Part shown: positions 1-7,244 of the stretch, piece by piece
How the letters are laid out: each line of letters opens with the position of its first letter
Numbering within the stretch: the first letter of the stretch is position 1
DNA from: Clostridiales bacterium UBA1774
Lineage (GTDB): Bacteria > Bacillota > Clostridia > Oscillospirales > Oscillospiraceae
DNA length: 20,205 bases
Assembly: GCA_002314635.1 (NCBI GenBank)
Contig: DCGQ01000055.1
Location: 10,848 to 31,052, forward strand
Direction: 5' to 3'
Notes under the pieces: generated by a model
The model's database searches: none
Seen by the model: only the letters and a program-made list of their open reading frames with translations
Told to the model about the DNA's origin: nothing
Made by a program: the position numbers and the translations under genes

Positions 1-430
1 CAACTTCAAGACCATGCGTACCCGTATCGACCGTCTGCAGCAGCTCCGCAAGATGCAGGAGGACGGTACCTTTGATATGCTTCCCAAGAAGGAAGTCATC
101 AAGCTCACCGGCGAGATCGCCAAGCTTGAGAAGTATCTGGGCGGCGTGAAGGAAATGAAGCGCCTTCCCAGCGCCATGTTCGTCATCGACCCCCGCAAGG
201 AGCGCAATGCCATTGCTGAGGCCCGCAAGCTCCGCATCCCCATCGTTGCCATCGTGGACACCAACTGCGATCCCGACGAAGTGGATTACGCCATCCCCGG
301 CAACGACGACGCCATCCGTGCCATCCGTCTGATCAGCGCCACCATGGCCAACGCCGTGCAGGAAGGCCGTCAGGGCACCGACGCCGAGGCTGAGACCGAG
401 GCTGTCGCCGAAGTGAAAGAGGAGGAATAA
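1..430 (+). CDS. rpsB: 30S ribosomal protein S2 (C-terminal part)
   Basis: This is the 3' end of the gene for ribosomal protein S2, a small-subunit protein needed for S1 binding and translation initiation. The reading frame is open from base 2 with no start in the window, so the N-terminal part lies upstream. The visible protein begins NFKT and continues with R-T-R-I-D-R-L, then the S2-typical segments LEKYLGG, MFVIDPRKE and IPIVAIVDTNCDPD, and NDDAIRAIRL near the end. It finishes in an acidic, glutamate-rich tail of about 25 residues, as in many S2 proteins. All visible Arg codons are CGC or CGT, with no CGG, unlike the later genes in the window; this is the bias expected of a highly expressed gene. 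The tsf ribosome binding site lies inside its last codons, and rpsB-tsf is a conserved operon. Confidence 0.97.
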   Translation, partial: NFKTMRTRIDRLQQLRKMQEDGTFDMLPKKEVIKLTGEIAKLEKYLGGVKEMKRLPSAMFVIDPRKERNAIAEARKLRIPIVAIVDTNCDPDEVDYAIPGNDDAIRAIRLISATMANAVQEGRQGTDAEAETEAVAEVKEEE

Positions 431-434
431 GAAC

Positions 435-1361
435 ATGGCTTTTTCCGCTGCTGATGTAAAGAAGCTCCGCGAAATGACCGATTGCGGCATGATGGAGTGC
501 AAGAAGGCTCTGGGTGCTACCGACGGCGATATGGATAAGGCCGTTGAATGGCTGCGCGAGAAGGGCCTCGCCACCGCTGCCAAGAAGGCCGGCCGTGTTG
601 CCGCCGAAGGCATCTGCGCCGCTTATGTTTCCGAGAACGGCGCTGCCGCCGGTCTGGTGGAAGTCAACATCGAGACCGACTTCGCCGCCAACAACGAAGA
701 GTTCCGCGCTTTCGCTGCCGATCTGGCCAAGCTGGTTGCCGACAAGGCTCCCGCCGATCTGGACAGCTTCATGGCGATGGAACTGGTTCCCGGCAAGACC
801 GTGGAAGATGTCCGCAAGGAGAAGGTAGCCACCATCCGCGAGAACATGCAGGTTCGCCGCTTTGCCCGTTACGCCACCGGCACCACCGTTTCCTATATCC
901 ACATGGGCGGCAAGATCGGTGTTCTGATGAACATGGAAGTCTCTGCCGGTCTGGAGAACAATGCTCAGGTCATCGAGCTGGGCAAGGATCTGGCCATGCA
1001 GGTCGCCGCTATGAACCCCCTCTTCCGCGACAAGGAAGATGTGGATCAGGCCACCATCGAGAAGGAAAAGGAAATCCTCTTCGTGCAGGCCAAGCAGGAT
1101 GAGAAGAATGCCGGCAAGCCCGACGCTATCATCGAGAAGATGGTTCTGGGCCGCATTGGCAAGTACTACAGCGAGAACTGCCTGCTGCAGCAGGACTTCG
1201 TCAAGGGCGACAAGATCACCTGCGAGAAGCATGTTGCCGAGGTTGCCAAGGCTGTGGGCGGCACCATCGTCATCAAGGGCTACACCCGCTTCCTCACCGG
1301 CGAAGGCATCGAGAAGAAGGCCGACGATTTCGCAGCCGAAGTCGCCAGCATGGTGAAGTAA
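435..1361 (+). CDS. tsf: Translation elongation factor Ts
   Basis: EF-Ts, the cytoplasmic guanine-nucleotide exchange factor that recycles EF-Tu from its GDP to its GTP form. The 308-residue length is normal for the family. The N-terminal UBA-like domain reads from A-D-V-K-K-L-R to the signature TDCGMMECKKAL at about residues 16-27, followed by the EF-Tu-contacting core with VEVNIETDFAANN (residues 74-86). The later part (about 220-240) has the coiled-coil-like segment and the QQDFVKGD region. The start at 435 has AGGAGG at 420-425, nine bases upstream and inside the end of rpsB; the two genes are four bases apart. Arg codon use (CGC and CGT only) matches rpsB. A strong terminator follows 12 bases after the stop, so rpsB-tsf is transcriptionally closed here. 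Confidence 0.98.
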   Translation: MAFSAADVKKLREMTDCGMMECKKALGATDGDMDKAVEWLREKGLATAAKKAGRVAAEGICAAYVSENGAAAGLVEVNIETDFAANNEEFRAFAADLAKLVADKAPADLDSFMAMELVPGKTVEDVRKEKVATIRENMQVRRFARYATGTTVSYIHMGGKIGVLMNMEVSAGLENNAQVIELGKDLAMQVAAMNPLFRDKEDVDQATIEKEKEILFVQAKQDEKNAGKPDAIIEKMVLGRIGKYYSENCLLQQDFVKGDKITCEKHVAEVAKAVGGTIVIKGYTRFLTGEGIEKKADDFAAEVASMVK

Positions 1362-1373
1362 GAAATGATTCTG

Positions 1374-1404
1374 AACGGGAACACCGCAAGGTGTTCCCGT
1401 TTTT
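1374..1404 (+). terminator. Rho-independent terminator of rpsB-tsf
   Basis: A perfect 12-bp stem (AACGGGAACACC at 1374-1385, GGTGTTCCCGTT at 1390-1401) is closed by a GCAA tetraloop of the GNRA class and runs into five T residues (1400-1404). It lies 12 bases after the tsf stop codon. Confidence 0.95.
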
Positions 1405-1445
1405 GAATTTCTGCGTCTTTTTTCGGGAGAATCCCATTTTCCCCC

Positions 1446-1474
1446 TTTTCATATCCGCAGAAATAGTGTAAAAT
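1446..1474 (+). promoter_or_regulatory. Sigma-A-type promoter of the pyrH operon
   Basis: TTTTCA (1446-1451, 4 of 6 matches to the -35 consensus) and TAAAAT (1469-1474, 5 of 6 matches to the -10) are separated by exactly 17 bp. The site lies between the tsf terminator and pyrH. The predicted start near 1481 gives a leader of about 45 bases. The remainder of the 165-base gap holds only the terminator, this promoter and the pyrH ribosome binding site AGGAG (1516-1520). Confidence 0.6.
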
Positions 1475-1526
1475 ACCCGATATCGAATATACAGTCCCTG
1501 TTTTCGGGGCTTTTCAGGAGAGAAAC

Positions 1527-2234
1527 ATGAACTATAAACGCATCCTGCTCAAGATGAGCGGGGAAGCTCTGGCCGGAGAAGCGGGTCGGGGCATTGACTT
1601 TGATTTTACCGAGAAGGTCTGCCGGGGCGTCAAGCAGTGTCTGGACAGCGGCATTCAGGTGGGCATCGTGGTCGGCGGCGGCAACTACTGGCGCGGTGCC
1701 AAGGATGGCGGCGACCGGATGGTTCGCACCCACGCCGACTATATGGGAATGCTGGCTACCGTGATGAACAGCGTGGCGCTGATGGATACACTGGAGAAGC
1801 TGGGCGCGGAAGCCGTCATTCAGACCTCCTTTGATGTGGAGCGGGTCGCAGAACCCTTCAATCCGGATGCGGCACTGCGGCATATGCGCGCCGGTCGTGC
1901 CGTGATCTTCGCGGCAGGCAGCGGAGAACCCTATTTCACCACCGATACGGCGGCAGTTCTCCGCGCACTGGATATTCGGGCGGATGTGCTGCTGCTGGGC
2001 AAGAATGTGGACGCGCTGTATTCCGCCGACCCCAAGCTGGTGAAGGACGCGGAGCGTTTCAGCGAAATCTCCTACAGTGAGGTGCTGCGCCGGGATCTGA
2101 AGGCGATGGATACCGCCGCCACCCAGCTTGCCATGGAAAACCATCTTCCTCTGCACGTATTTGGTCTGCGTGACCCGGAGAATATCGCACGGGCCGCCGC
2201 AGGTGAACCCATAGGCACCATTGTACACGAATAA
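1527..2234 (+). CDS. pyrH: UMP kinase
   Basis: Uridylate kinase, the hexameric bacterial enzyme of the amino-acid-kinase fold that phosphorylates UMP to UDP with ATP in pyrimidine nucleotide synthesis. The 235 residues match the usual family length. Seen in the sequence: the N-terminal RILLKMSGEAL phosphate-binding strand, the VVGGGNYWRG glycine loop at about residues 48-57 (clostridial members often have an aromatic residue in place of Ile-Phe here), HADYMGMLATVMN, FAAGSGEPYFTTDTAA at about residues 130-145, and LLLGKNVDALYSADP. The start at 1527 has AGGAG six bases upstream. It is the first gene of a long operon and is followed by frr, the widely conserved order. Confidence 0.97.
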   Translation: MNYKRILLKMSGEALAGEAGRGIDFDFTEKVCRGVKQCLDSGIQVGIVVGGGNYWRGAKDGGDRMVRTHADYMGMLATVMNSVALMDTLEKLGAEAVIQTSFDVERVAEPFNPDAALRHMRAGRAVIFAAGSGEPYFTTDTAAVLRALDIRADVLLLGKNVDALYSADPKLVKDAERFSEISYSEVLRRDLKAMDTAATQLAMENHLPLHVFGLRDPENIARAAAGEPIGTIVHE

Positions 2235-2252
2235 AATAAGGAGGACATACAG

Positions 2253-2810
2253 ATGAACAAGAGTGATTATGCCGTCTTTACTGACAGAATGAAAAAGACC
2301 ATTGATGTGATGCAGACGAACTTTGCCGCCGTCCGCGCAGGCCGTGCCAATGCTGCCGTGCTGGATCAGATCCGGGTGGACTGCTATGGTCAGCCTACGC
2401 CGGTAAATCAGGTTGCCAGCATTGCCTCTCCCGATGCACGGACGCTGACCATCCAGCCTTGGGATTCCAAGATGCTGAAGGTCATTGAAAAGGCCATTCA
2501 GACCTCCGATCTGGGCATCAATCCCCAGAATGACGGCCGCGTGATCCGCCTTGCCTTCCCCCAGCTGACGGAGGAACGCCGTAAGGATCTGGTGAAGCAG
2601 GTTCGCAAGTATGCCGAGGACTCCAAGACTGCCGTCCGCAACATCCGCCGCGAGGCCATGGACACCTTCAAGAAGCAGCAGAAGAAGTCCGAGATCACCG
2701 AGGATGACCAGAAAAATGCAGAAAAGGATATCCAGAAGCTGACGGACGATTATATTGCCGAGATCGATAAGCAGCTTGCCAAGAAGGAAAAGGAACTGTC
2801 CGAAATCTGA
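2253..2810 (+). CDS. frr: Ribosome recycling factor
   Basis: RRF, a tRNA-shaped cytoplasmic protein that works with EF-G to split the post-termination ribosome. The 185 residues equal the family norm. Family segments are visible: VRAGRANAAVLDQIRVDCYG (residues 27-46), PVNQVASIASPDARTL, IQPWD, a central GLINPQNDGR-like stretch (here GINPQNDGRVIRLAFPQLTEERR split across residues 89-111), and a C-terminal charged helix (EDDQKNAEKDIQKLTDDY) forming the three-helix bundle. AAGGAGG at 2238-2244 lies eight bases before the ATG. The stop codon TGA shares its A with the ATG of uppS, which suggests translational coupling. Confidence 0.98.
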   Translation: MNKSDYAVFTDRMKKTIDVMQTNFAAVRAGRANAAVLDQIRVDCYGQPTPVNQVASIASPDARTLTIQPWDSKMLKVIEKAIQTSDLGINPQNDGRVIRLAFPQLTEERRKDLVKQVRKYAEDSKTAVRNIRREAMDTFKKQQKKSEITEDDQKNAEKDIQKLTDDYIAEIDKQLAKKEKELSEI

Positions 2811-3553
2811 TGGCGATGAAAAATATCAGCGGCCCGAGCGCAGATGCGGCGGGCCGCCGTGCTGTGCCTCAGCACATTGCAATTATTATGGACGGGAACG
2901 GCCGCTGGGCCACCCGTCAGGGTCTGCCCCGGAAGGCGGGTCACGCCGCCGGTGCGGAGACCTTCCGCCGCATCACCCGCTACTGCCGGGATATCGGCGT
3001 AAAGCACTTCACCGTCTATGCCTTCTCTACGGAGAACTGGAAGCGCTCGCAGGACGAGGTCAGCGCACTGATGCTGCTGCTGAAAAAATACCTGATCGAA
3101 GCCATTGAGACCATGGCGCAGGAGCATGTGAAGCTCTATGTGATGGGGGACATCACCAGATTGACGCCGGAGCTGCAGGCGCTCAGCCGCCGCGCACTGG
3201 AAACAGCAAAAACGGTGGACGGGATGCAGGCAAATGTGTGCTTCAACTACGGCGGACGGGACGAGATCGTCCGCGCTGCCCGGAAGTACGCGGAGGACTA
3301 TGCCGCCGGAAAGGCTGCCTCTCTGGATGAGGCTCTGTTTTCCACCTATCTGGATTCGGCGGGGATCCCGGATCCGGAGCTGATCATCCGCACCGGCGGG
3401 GAGCAGCGTACCTCCAACTTCCTGCTGTGGCAGTCCGCATATTCGGAATACGTGTTTACCGATACCCTCTGGCCGGATTTTCAGCCGGAGGACATTGACC
3501 GTGCCATCGAAGCACTGAACCATCGTGACCGGCGCTACGGCGGCGCGAAATAA
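2810..3553 (+). CDS. uppS: Isoprenyl transferase (undecaprenyl diphosphate synthase)
   Basis: Cis-prenyltransferase that condenses isopentenyl diphosphate units onto farnesyl diphosphate to make the undecaprenyl carrier lipid for cell-wall synthesis. The 247 residues fit the family. HIAIIMDGNGRWA (residues 22-34) carries the catalytic/Mg-binding Asp28 and the substrate-binding GNGRW. Further motifs are FSTENWKRS, NVCFNYGGRDEI, PDPELIIRTGGEQRTSNFLLWQ (split motif, about residues 187-208) and AYSEYVFTDTLWPDF. The start ATG overlaps the frr stop by one base; a second in-frame ATG six bases on (2816) is an alternative. In most Firmicutes cdsA and dxr follow, but here rbfA follows after 20 bases. 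Confidence 0.96.
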   Translation: MAMKNISGPSADAAGRRAVPQHIAIIMDGNGRWATRQGLPRKAGHAAGAETFRRITRYCRDIGVKHFTVYAFSTENWKRSQDEVSALMLLLKKYLIEAIETMAQEHVKLYVMGDITRLTPELQALSRRALETAKTVDGMQANVCFNYGGRDEIVRAARKYAEDYAAGKAASLDEALFSTYLDSAGIPDPELIIRTGGEQRTSNFLLWQSAYSEYVFTDTLWPDFQPEDIDRAIEALNHRDRRYGGAK

Positions 3554-3573
3554 ACCCCAAGGGGGATTCAAAA

Positions 3574-3957
3574 ATGGCAACAAATCGCTTAAATCGTATC
3601 AATGAAGACATCCAGCGGGAGCTGAGCAGCCTGATCCGCCGGGTGAAGGATCCCCGGGTGCAGCAGGGCCTTGTGACCGTCACCGGCGTGGAGACCACCG
3701 GCGACCTGCGCTATGCCAAGGTTTACCTGAGCATTCTGGGGCAGGTGGATGAGAAGGAACTGCGGAAGGGTCTGAAATCCGCCGCGCCGTGGCTCCGCCG
3801 GGAGCTGGGCAGCGCGCTGACTCTGCGCTATACCCCGGAGCTGATCTTCGAGCATGACCGCTCCATTGAACGGGGCGCGGAGCTGAGCGGACTGATCAAC
3901 CGCATCGCGGAGGATGACCGGAAGCGGATGGAGGGCAGACCGGATGACGCAGAGTGA
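3574..3957 (+). CDS. rbfA: 30S ribosome-binding factor A
   Basis: RbfA is a small KH-fold protein that assists late maturation of the 30S subunit and 16S rRNA 5'-end processing. The 127 residues match the family. The N-terminus TNRLNRINEDIQRELSSLI, then VKDPRVQQGLVTVTGVETTGDLRYAKVYLS (split over residues 23-52), and the C-terminal LRYTPELIFEHDRSIERG are classic RbfA segments. AAGGGGG at 3559-3565 lies eight bases before the ATG. In most bacteria rbfA follows infB; here it follows uppS, while its downstream partners nrnA, truB and ribF are in the usual order. Confidence 0.96.
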   Translation: MATNRLNRINEDIQRELSSLIRRVKDPRVQQGLVTVTGVETTGDLRYAKVYLSILGQVDEKELRKGLKSAAPWLRRELGSALTLRYTPELIFEHDRSIERGAELSGLINRIAEDDRKRMEGRPDDAE

Positions 3958-4897
3958 ATGCGCCGCATGGCTGCGGCAGCGGGATGACTTTCTGATCATC
4001 ACCCACTGCCGCCCGGACGGGGACGCCATCGGCTGCGCTGCCGCACTTTGCCGCGGTCTGCGTCACGCCGGAAAAACCGCGTATGTGCTGAAAAATCCCG
4101 AGGCCAATGAGCGCTATGCACCGCTGGCTGCGCCCTATGAGGCGCCGGAAGGGTATGCTTTCCGCTATCTTGTCAGTGTAGATCTGGCGGAAGAGGGCAT
4201 CATTCAGGTAAATGCCGCGGATTTGAAGGGAAAGACGGATCTGTCCATCGACCACCATCCCTCCAACAGCGGCTACGCAAAGGAAACCCTGCTGCGTCCG
4301 GCCTGTGCCGCCTGCGGCGAGATCATCTATCGGGTACTGATGGAGCTGTCCGGCAGCGTGGATCGGGAAACCGCCACCCTGCTGTATATTGCCGTCACCA
4401 CGGACACTGGCTGCTTCCGGTATAAGAACACCAATCCGGAGACTCTGCGGGTTGGAGCGCTGCTGCTGGAAGCCGGAGCGCCCAATGATCTGAACCGTAC
4501 CCTGTTCATGAAGAAGCGCCGCAGCCGTCTGCAGTTGGAAAGCCGCATCATCGCGGGTCTGGAGTTTTTCCAGAACGGGGAGGCCTGTATCGGCACTGTG
4601 ACGCTGAACATGATGGCGGAGAGCGGAGCCACCGAGGTGGATCTGGACGATATTGCCTCCGTTTCCGGACAGGTGGAGGGTGTGGAAACCAGCATCACCA
4701 TGCGGGAAACCAAGGATGGTAAGTGGAAGGTATCTGTCCGCACCGGGCAGTACGGCAATGCCAACGCCATCTGCGCCGAGTTCGGCGGCGGCGGCCACGG
4801 CATGGCCTCCGGCTGCCTGATTGAGGGCAGTCTGGAATCGGCAAAAACCCGCCTGAAGGAAGCGGTGTGCCGCCACTGGCACGAGGCGCCGGTATGA
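3944..4897 (+). CDS. nrnA: DHH-family bifunctional oligoribonuclease / PAP phosphatase
   Basis: NrnA-type DHH/DHHA1 phosphoesterase. In the family it degrades very short RNAs (nanoRNA) from RNA decay and hydrolyses 3'-phosphoadenosine 5'-phosphate to AMP. With the start chosen here the protein has 317 residues, normal for the family. Motif I DGDAIG (Asp25, Asp27), the DHH motif at Asp103-His104-His105 inside SIDHHPSNSGY, TTDTGCF in motif III, and a C-terminal DHHA1 nucleotide-binding segment FGGGGHGMASGC are all present. I chose the ATG at 3944 because GGAGGG (3930-3935) sits eight bases upstream; an earlier in-frame ATG at 3914 has GGAGG touching it, too close to work. The gene overlaps rbfA by 14 bases and its stop overlaps the truB start as ATGA. 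Confidence 0.93.
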   Translation: MTQSECAAWLRQRDDFLIITHCRPDGDAIGCAAALCRGLRHAGKTAYVLKNPEANERYAPLAAPYEAPEGYAFRYLVSVDLAEEGIIQVNAADLKGKTDLSIDHHPSNSGYAKETLLRPACAACGEIIYRVLMELSGSVDRETATLLYIAVTTDTGCFRYKNTNPETLRVGALLLEAGAPNDLNRTLFMKKRRSRLQLESRIIAGLEFFQNGEACIGTVTLNMMAESGATEVDLDDIASVSGQVEGVETSITMRETKDGKWKVSVRTGQYGNANAICAEFGGGGHGMASGCLIEGSLESAKTRLKEAVCRHWHEAPV

Positions 4898-5757
4898 CCG
4901 GAATTGTGGTGGTGGACAAGCCTGCGGACTGGACCAGCCACGATGTAGTGGCCAAGCTGCGGGGACGCTTCCATGAAAAACGCATCGGACACGGCGGCAC
5001 GCTGGACCCAATGGCCACAGGCGTGCTGCCGGTGTTTCTGGGGCGTGCCACCCGTGCGGTGGAGTTTCTGGAAAACGCGGATAAGGAATATGTTGCCGAA
5101 GTGCGCTTCGGTCTGACTACGGATACACAGGATACCACCGGCAATGTGCTGACGCAGAGGGAGGCCCATCCTGCGGAAGCGGAGATCGCCGCCGTGCTGG
5201 CCTCCTTTCAGGGACCCTGCCAGCAGCTGCCGCCCATGTATTCCGCCATCAAGATCGGCGGAAAGAAGCTCTATGAGCTTGCCCGGAAGGGGAAAGAGGT
5301 GGAGCGGCAGCCCCGCAGCATCCACCTGTTTGAGCTGGAGCCGCTGGGGTATCGGGAGAACGGAGATTTCCGCTTCCGGCTGGTCTGCTCCAAGGGCACC
5401 TATGTGCGGACGGTGTGCAGCGATCTGGGCGAAAAGCTGGGCTGCGGCGGTGCCATGAGCTATCTGCGCCGCACCCGCGCCGGTGCCTATCCGGTCAATG
5501 AGGCGATTCCGCTGAGTGCCCTGCTGGAGGACGGCGGGGAACGGTATCTGCGCCCGGTGGACAGCATCTTCCGCGCTTACCCGGCGCTGACCGTGTCCGG
5601 AGAAGCAGAACGCCGCTGCCGCAACGGAAATCCTCTGGACATGGCTGCGGCAGATGGGAAATACCGCCTGTATAACGAGGACGGCGCATTTCTGGCGCTG
5701 GTGCAGGCCTCCGGCGGTACGCTTACCACGATAAAAAGCTTTTTCGAGGTAGATTGA
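4894..5757 (+). CDS. truB: tRNA pseudouridine(55) synthase
   Basis: TruB converts U55 of the tRNA T-loop to pseudouridine. With the start at 4894 the protein has 287 residues, starting MTGIVVVDKPADWTSHDVV as in the family. The catalytic motif HGGTLDPMATGVLP contains the nucleophilic Asp38. Also visible are KEYVAEVRFGLTTDTQD, PMYSAIKIGGKKLYELAR and SKGTYVRTVCSDLG, followed by a C-terminal PUA-like region. An in-frame ATG at 4867 would add nine unrelated residues inside nrnA. The ATGA overlap with the nrnA stop at 4894-4897 and the match of the N-terminus to the family both favour 4894. truB ends three bases before ribF. Confidence 0.96.
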   Translation: MTGIVVVDKPADWTSHDVVAKLRGRFHEKRIGHGGTLDPMATGVLPVFLGRATRAVEFLENADKEYVAEVRFGLTTDTQDTTGNVLTQREAHPAEAEIAAVLASFQGPCQQLPPMYSAIKIGGKKLYELARKGKEVERQPRSIHLFELEPLGYRENGDFRFRLVCSKGTYVRTVCSDLGEKLGCGGAMSYLRRTRAGAYPVNEAIPLSALLEDGGERYLRPVDSIFRAYPALTVSGEAERRCRNGNPLDMAAADGKYRLYNEDGAFLALVQASGGTLTTIKSFFEVD

Positions 5758-5760
5758 GGA

Positions 5761-6669
5761 ATGACAGAGAAAAGAGTGCTGGCACTGGGATTTTTTGACG
5801 GCGTGCATCTGGGACATGCCGCGCTGATCCGGAAAACAGTGGAGCAGGCGAAGAAACTGGGTGCGATTCCGGCGGTGCTGACCTTTGATGTGCACCCGGA
5901 TACGCTGGTGCTGGGCAATCCGGTACCGCTGATCACCTCCCCGGAGGATCGGGCGGAGTTGGTGCGGCGGCTGTTCGGCGTGGAGGAGATCATCTCTCTC
6001 CGTTTTGACCGGTCGCTGATGGAAATGCCGTGGGATCGCTTCGTGGAATGGGTGCAGACGGAGTTTTCTGCGGTGCATCTGGTCTGCGGTCATGACTTTT
6101 CCTTTGGCTACCGGGGGCAGGGCAATCCGAACCGGCTGCGGGAGAAGTGCGCCGCGCTGGGTATGGGCTGCGATGTGATCCCCAAGGTGGAAGCGGACGG
6201 GGAGACGGTCAGTTCCACCCGCATCCGCACCCTGCTGCAGGAGGGACAGCTGAAAGCTGCCAATCGTCTGCTGGGTCATCCCCATGTGCTGACGGATTCC
6301 GTGCGTACCGGCTATCGACTGGGGCGCAAGCTGGGTGCGCCCACCATCAATATGCGCTTTGCGGAGGGCGTGCTGGTTCCGGCACACGGTGTTTATGCGG
6401 CAAGGCTCCGGCTGGAGGGCGAAACGGCAGACCGCTGGGCGGTGACCAACGTGGGCGTGCGTCCCACGGTGTCCGACAGCGGACAGGTTTCCGTAGAGAG
6501 CTACATTCTGGACTATTCCGGCAATCTTTACGGAAAGCGGGTGCATCTGGAGTTTCTGGAGTTCCTGCGTCCGGAACGGCAGTTCGCGGACACGGATGCA
6601 CTGAAAGCGCAGATCGGGAAGGATACGGAGCAGGTACGGGAACTGATGAACAGGGAGGAAGAAACATGA
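5761..6669 (+). CDS. ribF: Bifunctional riboflavin kinase / FAD synthetase
   Basis: RibF phosphorylates riboflavin to FMN and then adenylates FMN to FAD. The N-terminal nucleotidyltransferase domain (about residues 1-180) opens with LALGFFDGVHLGH, the HxGH-type nucleotide-binding motif, and has VCGHDFSFGYRGQGN and the SSTRIR motif. The C-terminal riboflavin kinase domain (about 183-302) begins GRKLGAPTINM, with the flavin/ATP-binding PTxN, then PAHGVYAARL and NVGVRPTV. The 302 residues are typical. The ATG is three bases after truB; GAGGA touches the start codon and a weaker GAGG lies about 11 bases upstream, so initiation probably relies on coupling. Its stop overlaps the next start as ATGA. 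The usual rpsO neighbour is missing. Confidence 0.96.
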   Translation: MTEKRVLALGFFDGVHLGHAALIRKTVEQAKKLGAIPAVLTFDVHPDTLVLGNPVPLITSPEDRAELVRRLFGVEEIISLRFDRSLMEMPWDRFVEWVQTEFSAVHLVCGHDFSFGYRGQGNPNRLREKCAALGMGCDVIPKVEADGETVSSTRIRTLLQEGQLKAANRLLGHPHVLTDSVRTGYRLGRKLGAPTINMRFAEGVLVPAHGVYAARLRLEGETADRWAVTNVGVRPTVSDSGQVSVESYILDYSGNLYGKRVHLEFLEFLRPERQFADTDALKAQIGKDTEQVRELMNREEET

Positions 6670-7145
6670 AAGACATTCGCTTTGCCACGGAGGAGGATAT
6701 CCCTCAGATCCTGCATTTCATCCGGGAACTGGCAATCTATGAGCATATGGAGGATCAGGTGATCGCCACGGAGGCGCTGCTGCGGGAATGGATCTTCGAA
6801 CGGAAAAAGGCGGAGGTCATCTTTGTGCAGTCGGCGGGGAAGCCGGTGGGCTTTGCCCTGTTCTTCCACAATTTCTCCACCTTCCTTGGCCGCGCAGGTC
6901 TGTTTCTGGAGGATCTGTTTGTGCTGCCGGAATACCGGGGACAGGGCTTTGGCAAGGCACTGCTGCAGAAGCTGGCGGCGATCGCGCTGGAGCGTGGCTG
7001 CGGCAGACTGGAATGGAACTGCCTGGACTGGAATAAACCCAGCATCGACTTTTATCGTTCTCTGGGCGCGGTTCCCATGGACGAGTGGACTACCTACCGG
7101 GTCACCGGGGAGACGCTGGAAAAGCTGGGAAGCGCGGAACAGTGA
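6666..7145 (+). CDS. GNAT-family N-acetyltransferase, diamine/SSAT-like
   Basis: A 159-residue acetyl-CoA-dependent N-acetyltransferase of the GNAT fold. It looks closest to the spermidine/spermine (diamine) acetyltransferase-like group, from memory of family motifs. The N-terminus is DIRFATEEDIPQILHFIREL. Motif A is LFLEDLFVLPEYRGQGFGKA, with the acetyl-CoA-binding R91-G-Q-G-F-G96. Motif B includes RLEWNCLDWNKPSIDFYRSL, followed by the C-terminal EWTTYRV that SSAT-like proteins share. The start at 6666 overlaps the ribF stop as ATGA; the same frame is open far upstream but only as a shadow of ribF. The natural substrate cannot be read from the sequence: a polyamine, an amino acid or an antibiotic are all possible. 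It is the last gene before the operon terminator. Confidence 0.88.
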   Translation: MKDIRFATEEDIPQILHFIRELAIYEHMEDQVIATEALLREWIFERKKAEVIFVQSAGKPVGFALFFHNFSTFLGRAGLFLEDLFVLPEYRGQGFGKALLQKLAAIALERGCGRLEWNCLDWNKPSIDFYRSLGAVPMDEWTTYRVTGETLEKLGSAEQ

Positions 7146-7172
7146 GAAGCGCTTGATGAACTGACGATACGG

Positions 7173-7214
7173 AAACACCGGGAGAAACCATTTTCGGATT
7201 TCTCCCGGTGTTTT
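7173..7214 (+). terminator. Terminator of the pyrH-GNAT operon, possibly bidirectional
   Basis: A perfect 15-bp inverted repeat (AAACACCGGGAGAAA at 7173-7187, TTTCTCCCGGTGTTT at 7199-7213) with an 11-base loop ends in four T residues on the + strand (7211-7214). It lies 27 bases after the GNAT stop and 31 bases beyond the end of the convergent kinase gene. On the minus strand the T tract is only three bases, so the effect there would be weaker. Confidence 0.85.
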
Positions 7215-7244
7215 GTGCAATTCATGCTGAGAGGCGAATCTGCC

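Noticed and set aside
333..1232. A 299-codon open frame on the minus strand opposite tsf
   Set aside because: tsf is certain on the + strand; the antisense product looks hydrophobic only because of the mirror of charged tsf codons.
1493..1514. Small hairpin with a short T run in the pyrH leader, as a possible attenuator
   Set aside because: The stem is only six pairs including a G-U, the T run is four bases, and no alternative antiterminator pairing or PyrR-type site is visible.
4327..6546. A 739-codon open frame on the minus strand opposite nrnA, truB and ribF
   Set aside because: It lies wholly opposite well-supported genes, its product is rich in His, Gln and Arg with no recognisable domain, and no ribosome binding site supports it. 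Long antisense frames are expected in GC-rich DNA.
6147..6665. Upstream extension of the GNAT reading frame into ribF
   Set aside because: The added residues are an out-of-frame reading of ribF with no family match; the ATGA overlap at 6666 and the family N-terminus fix the start.
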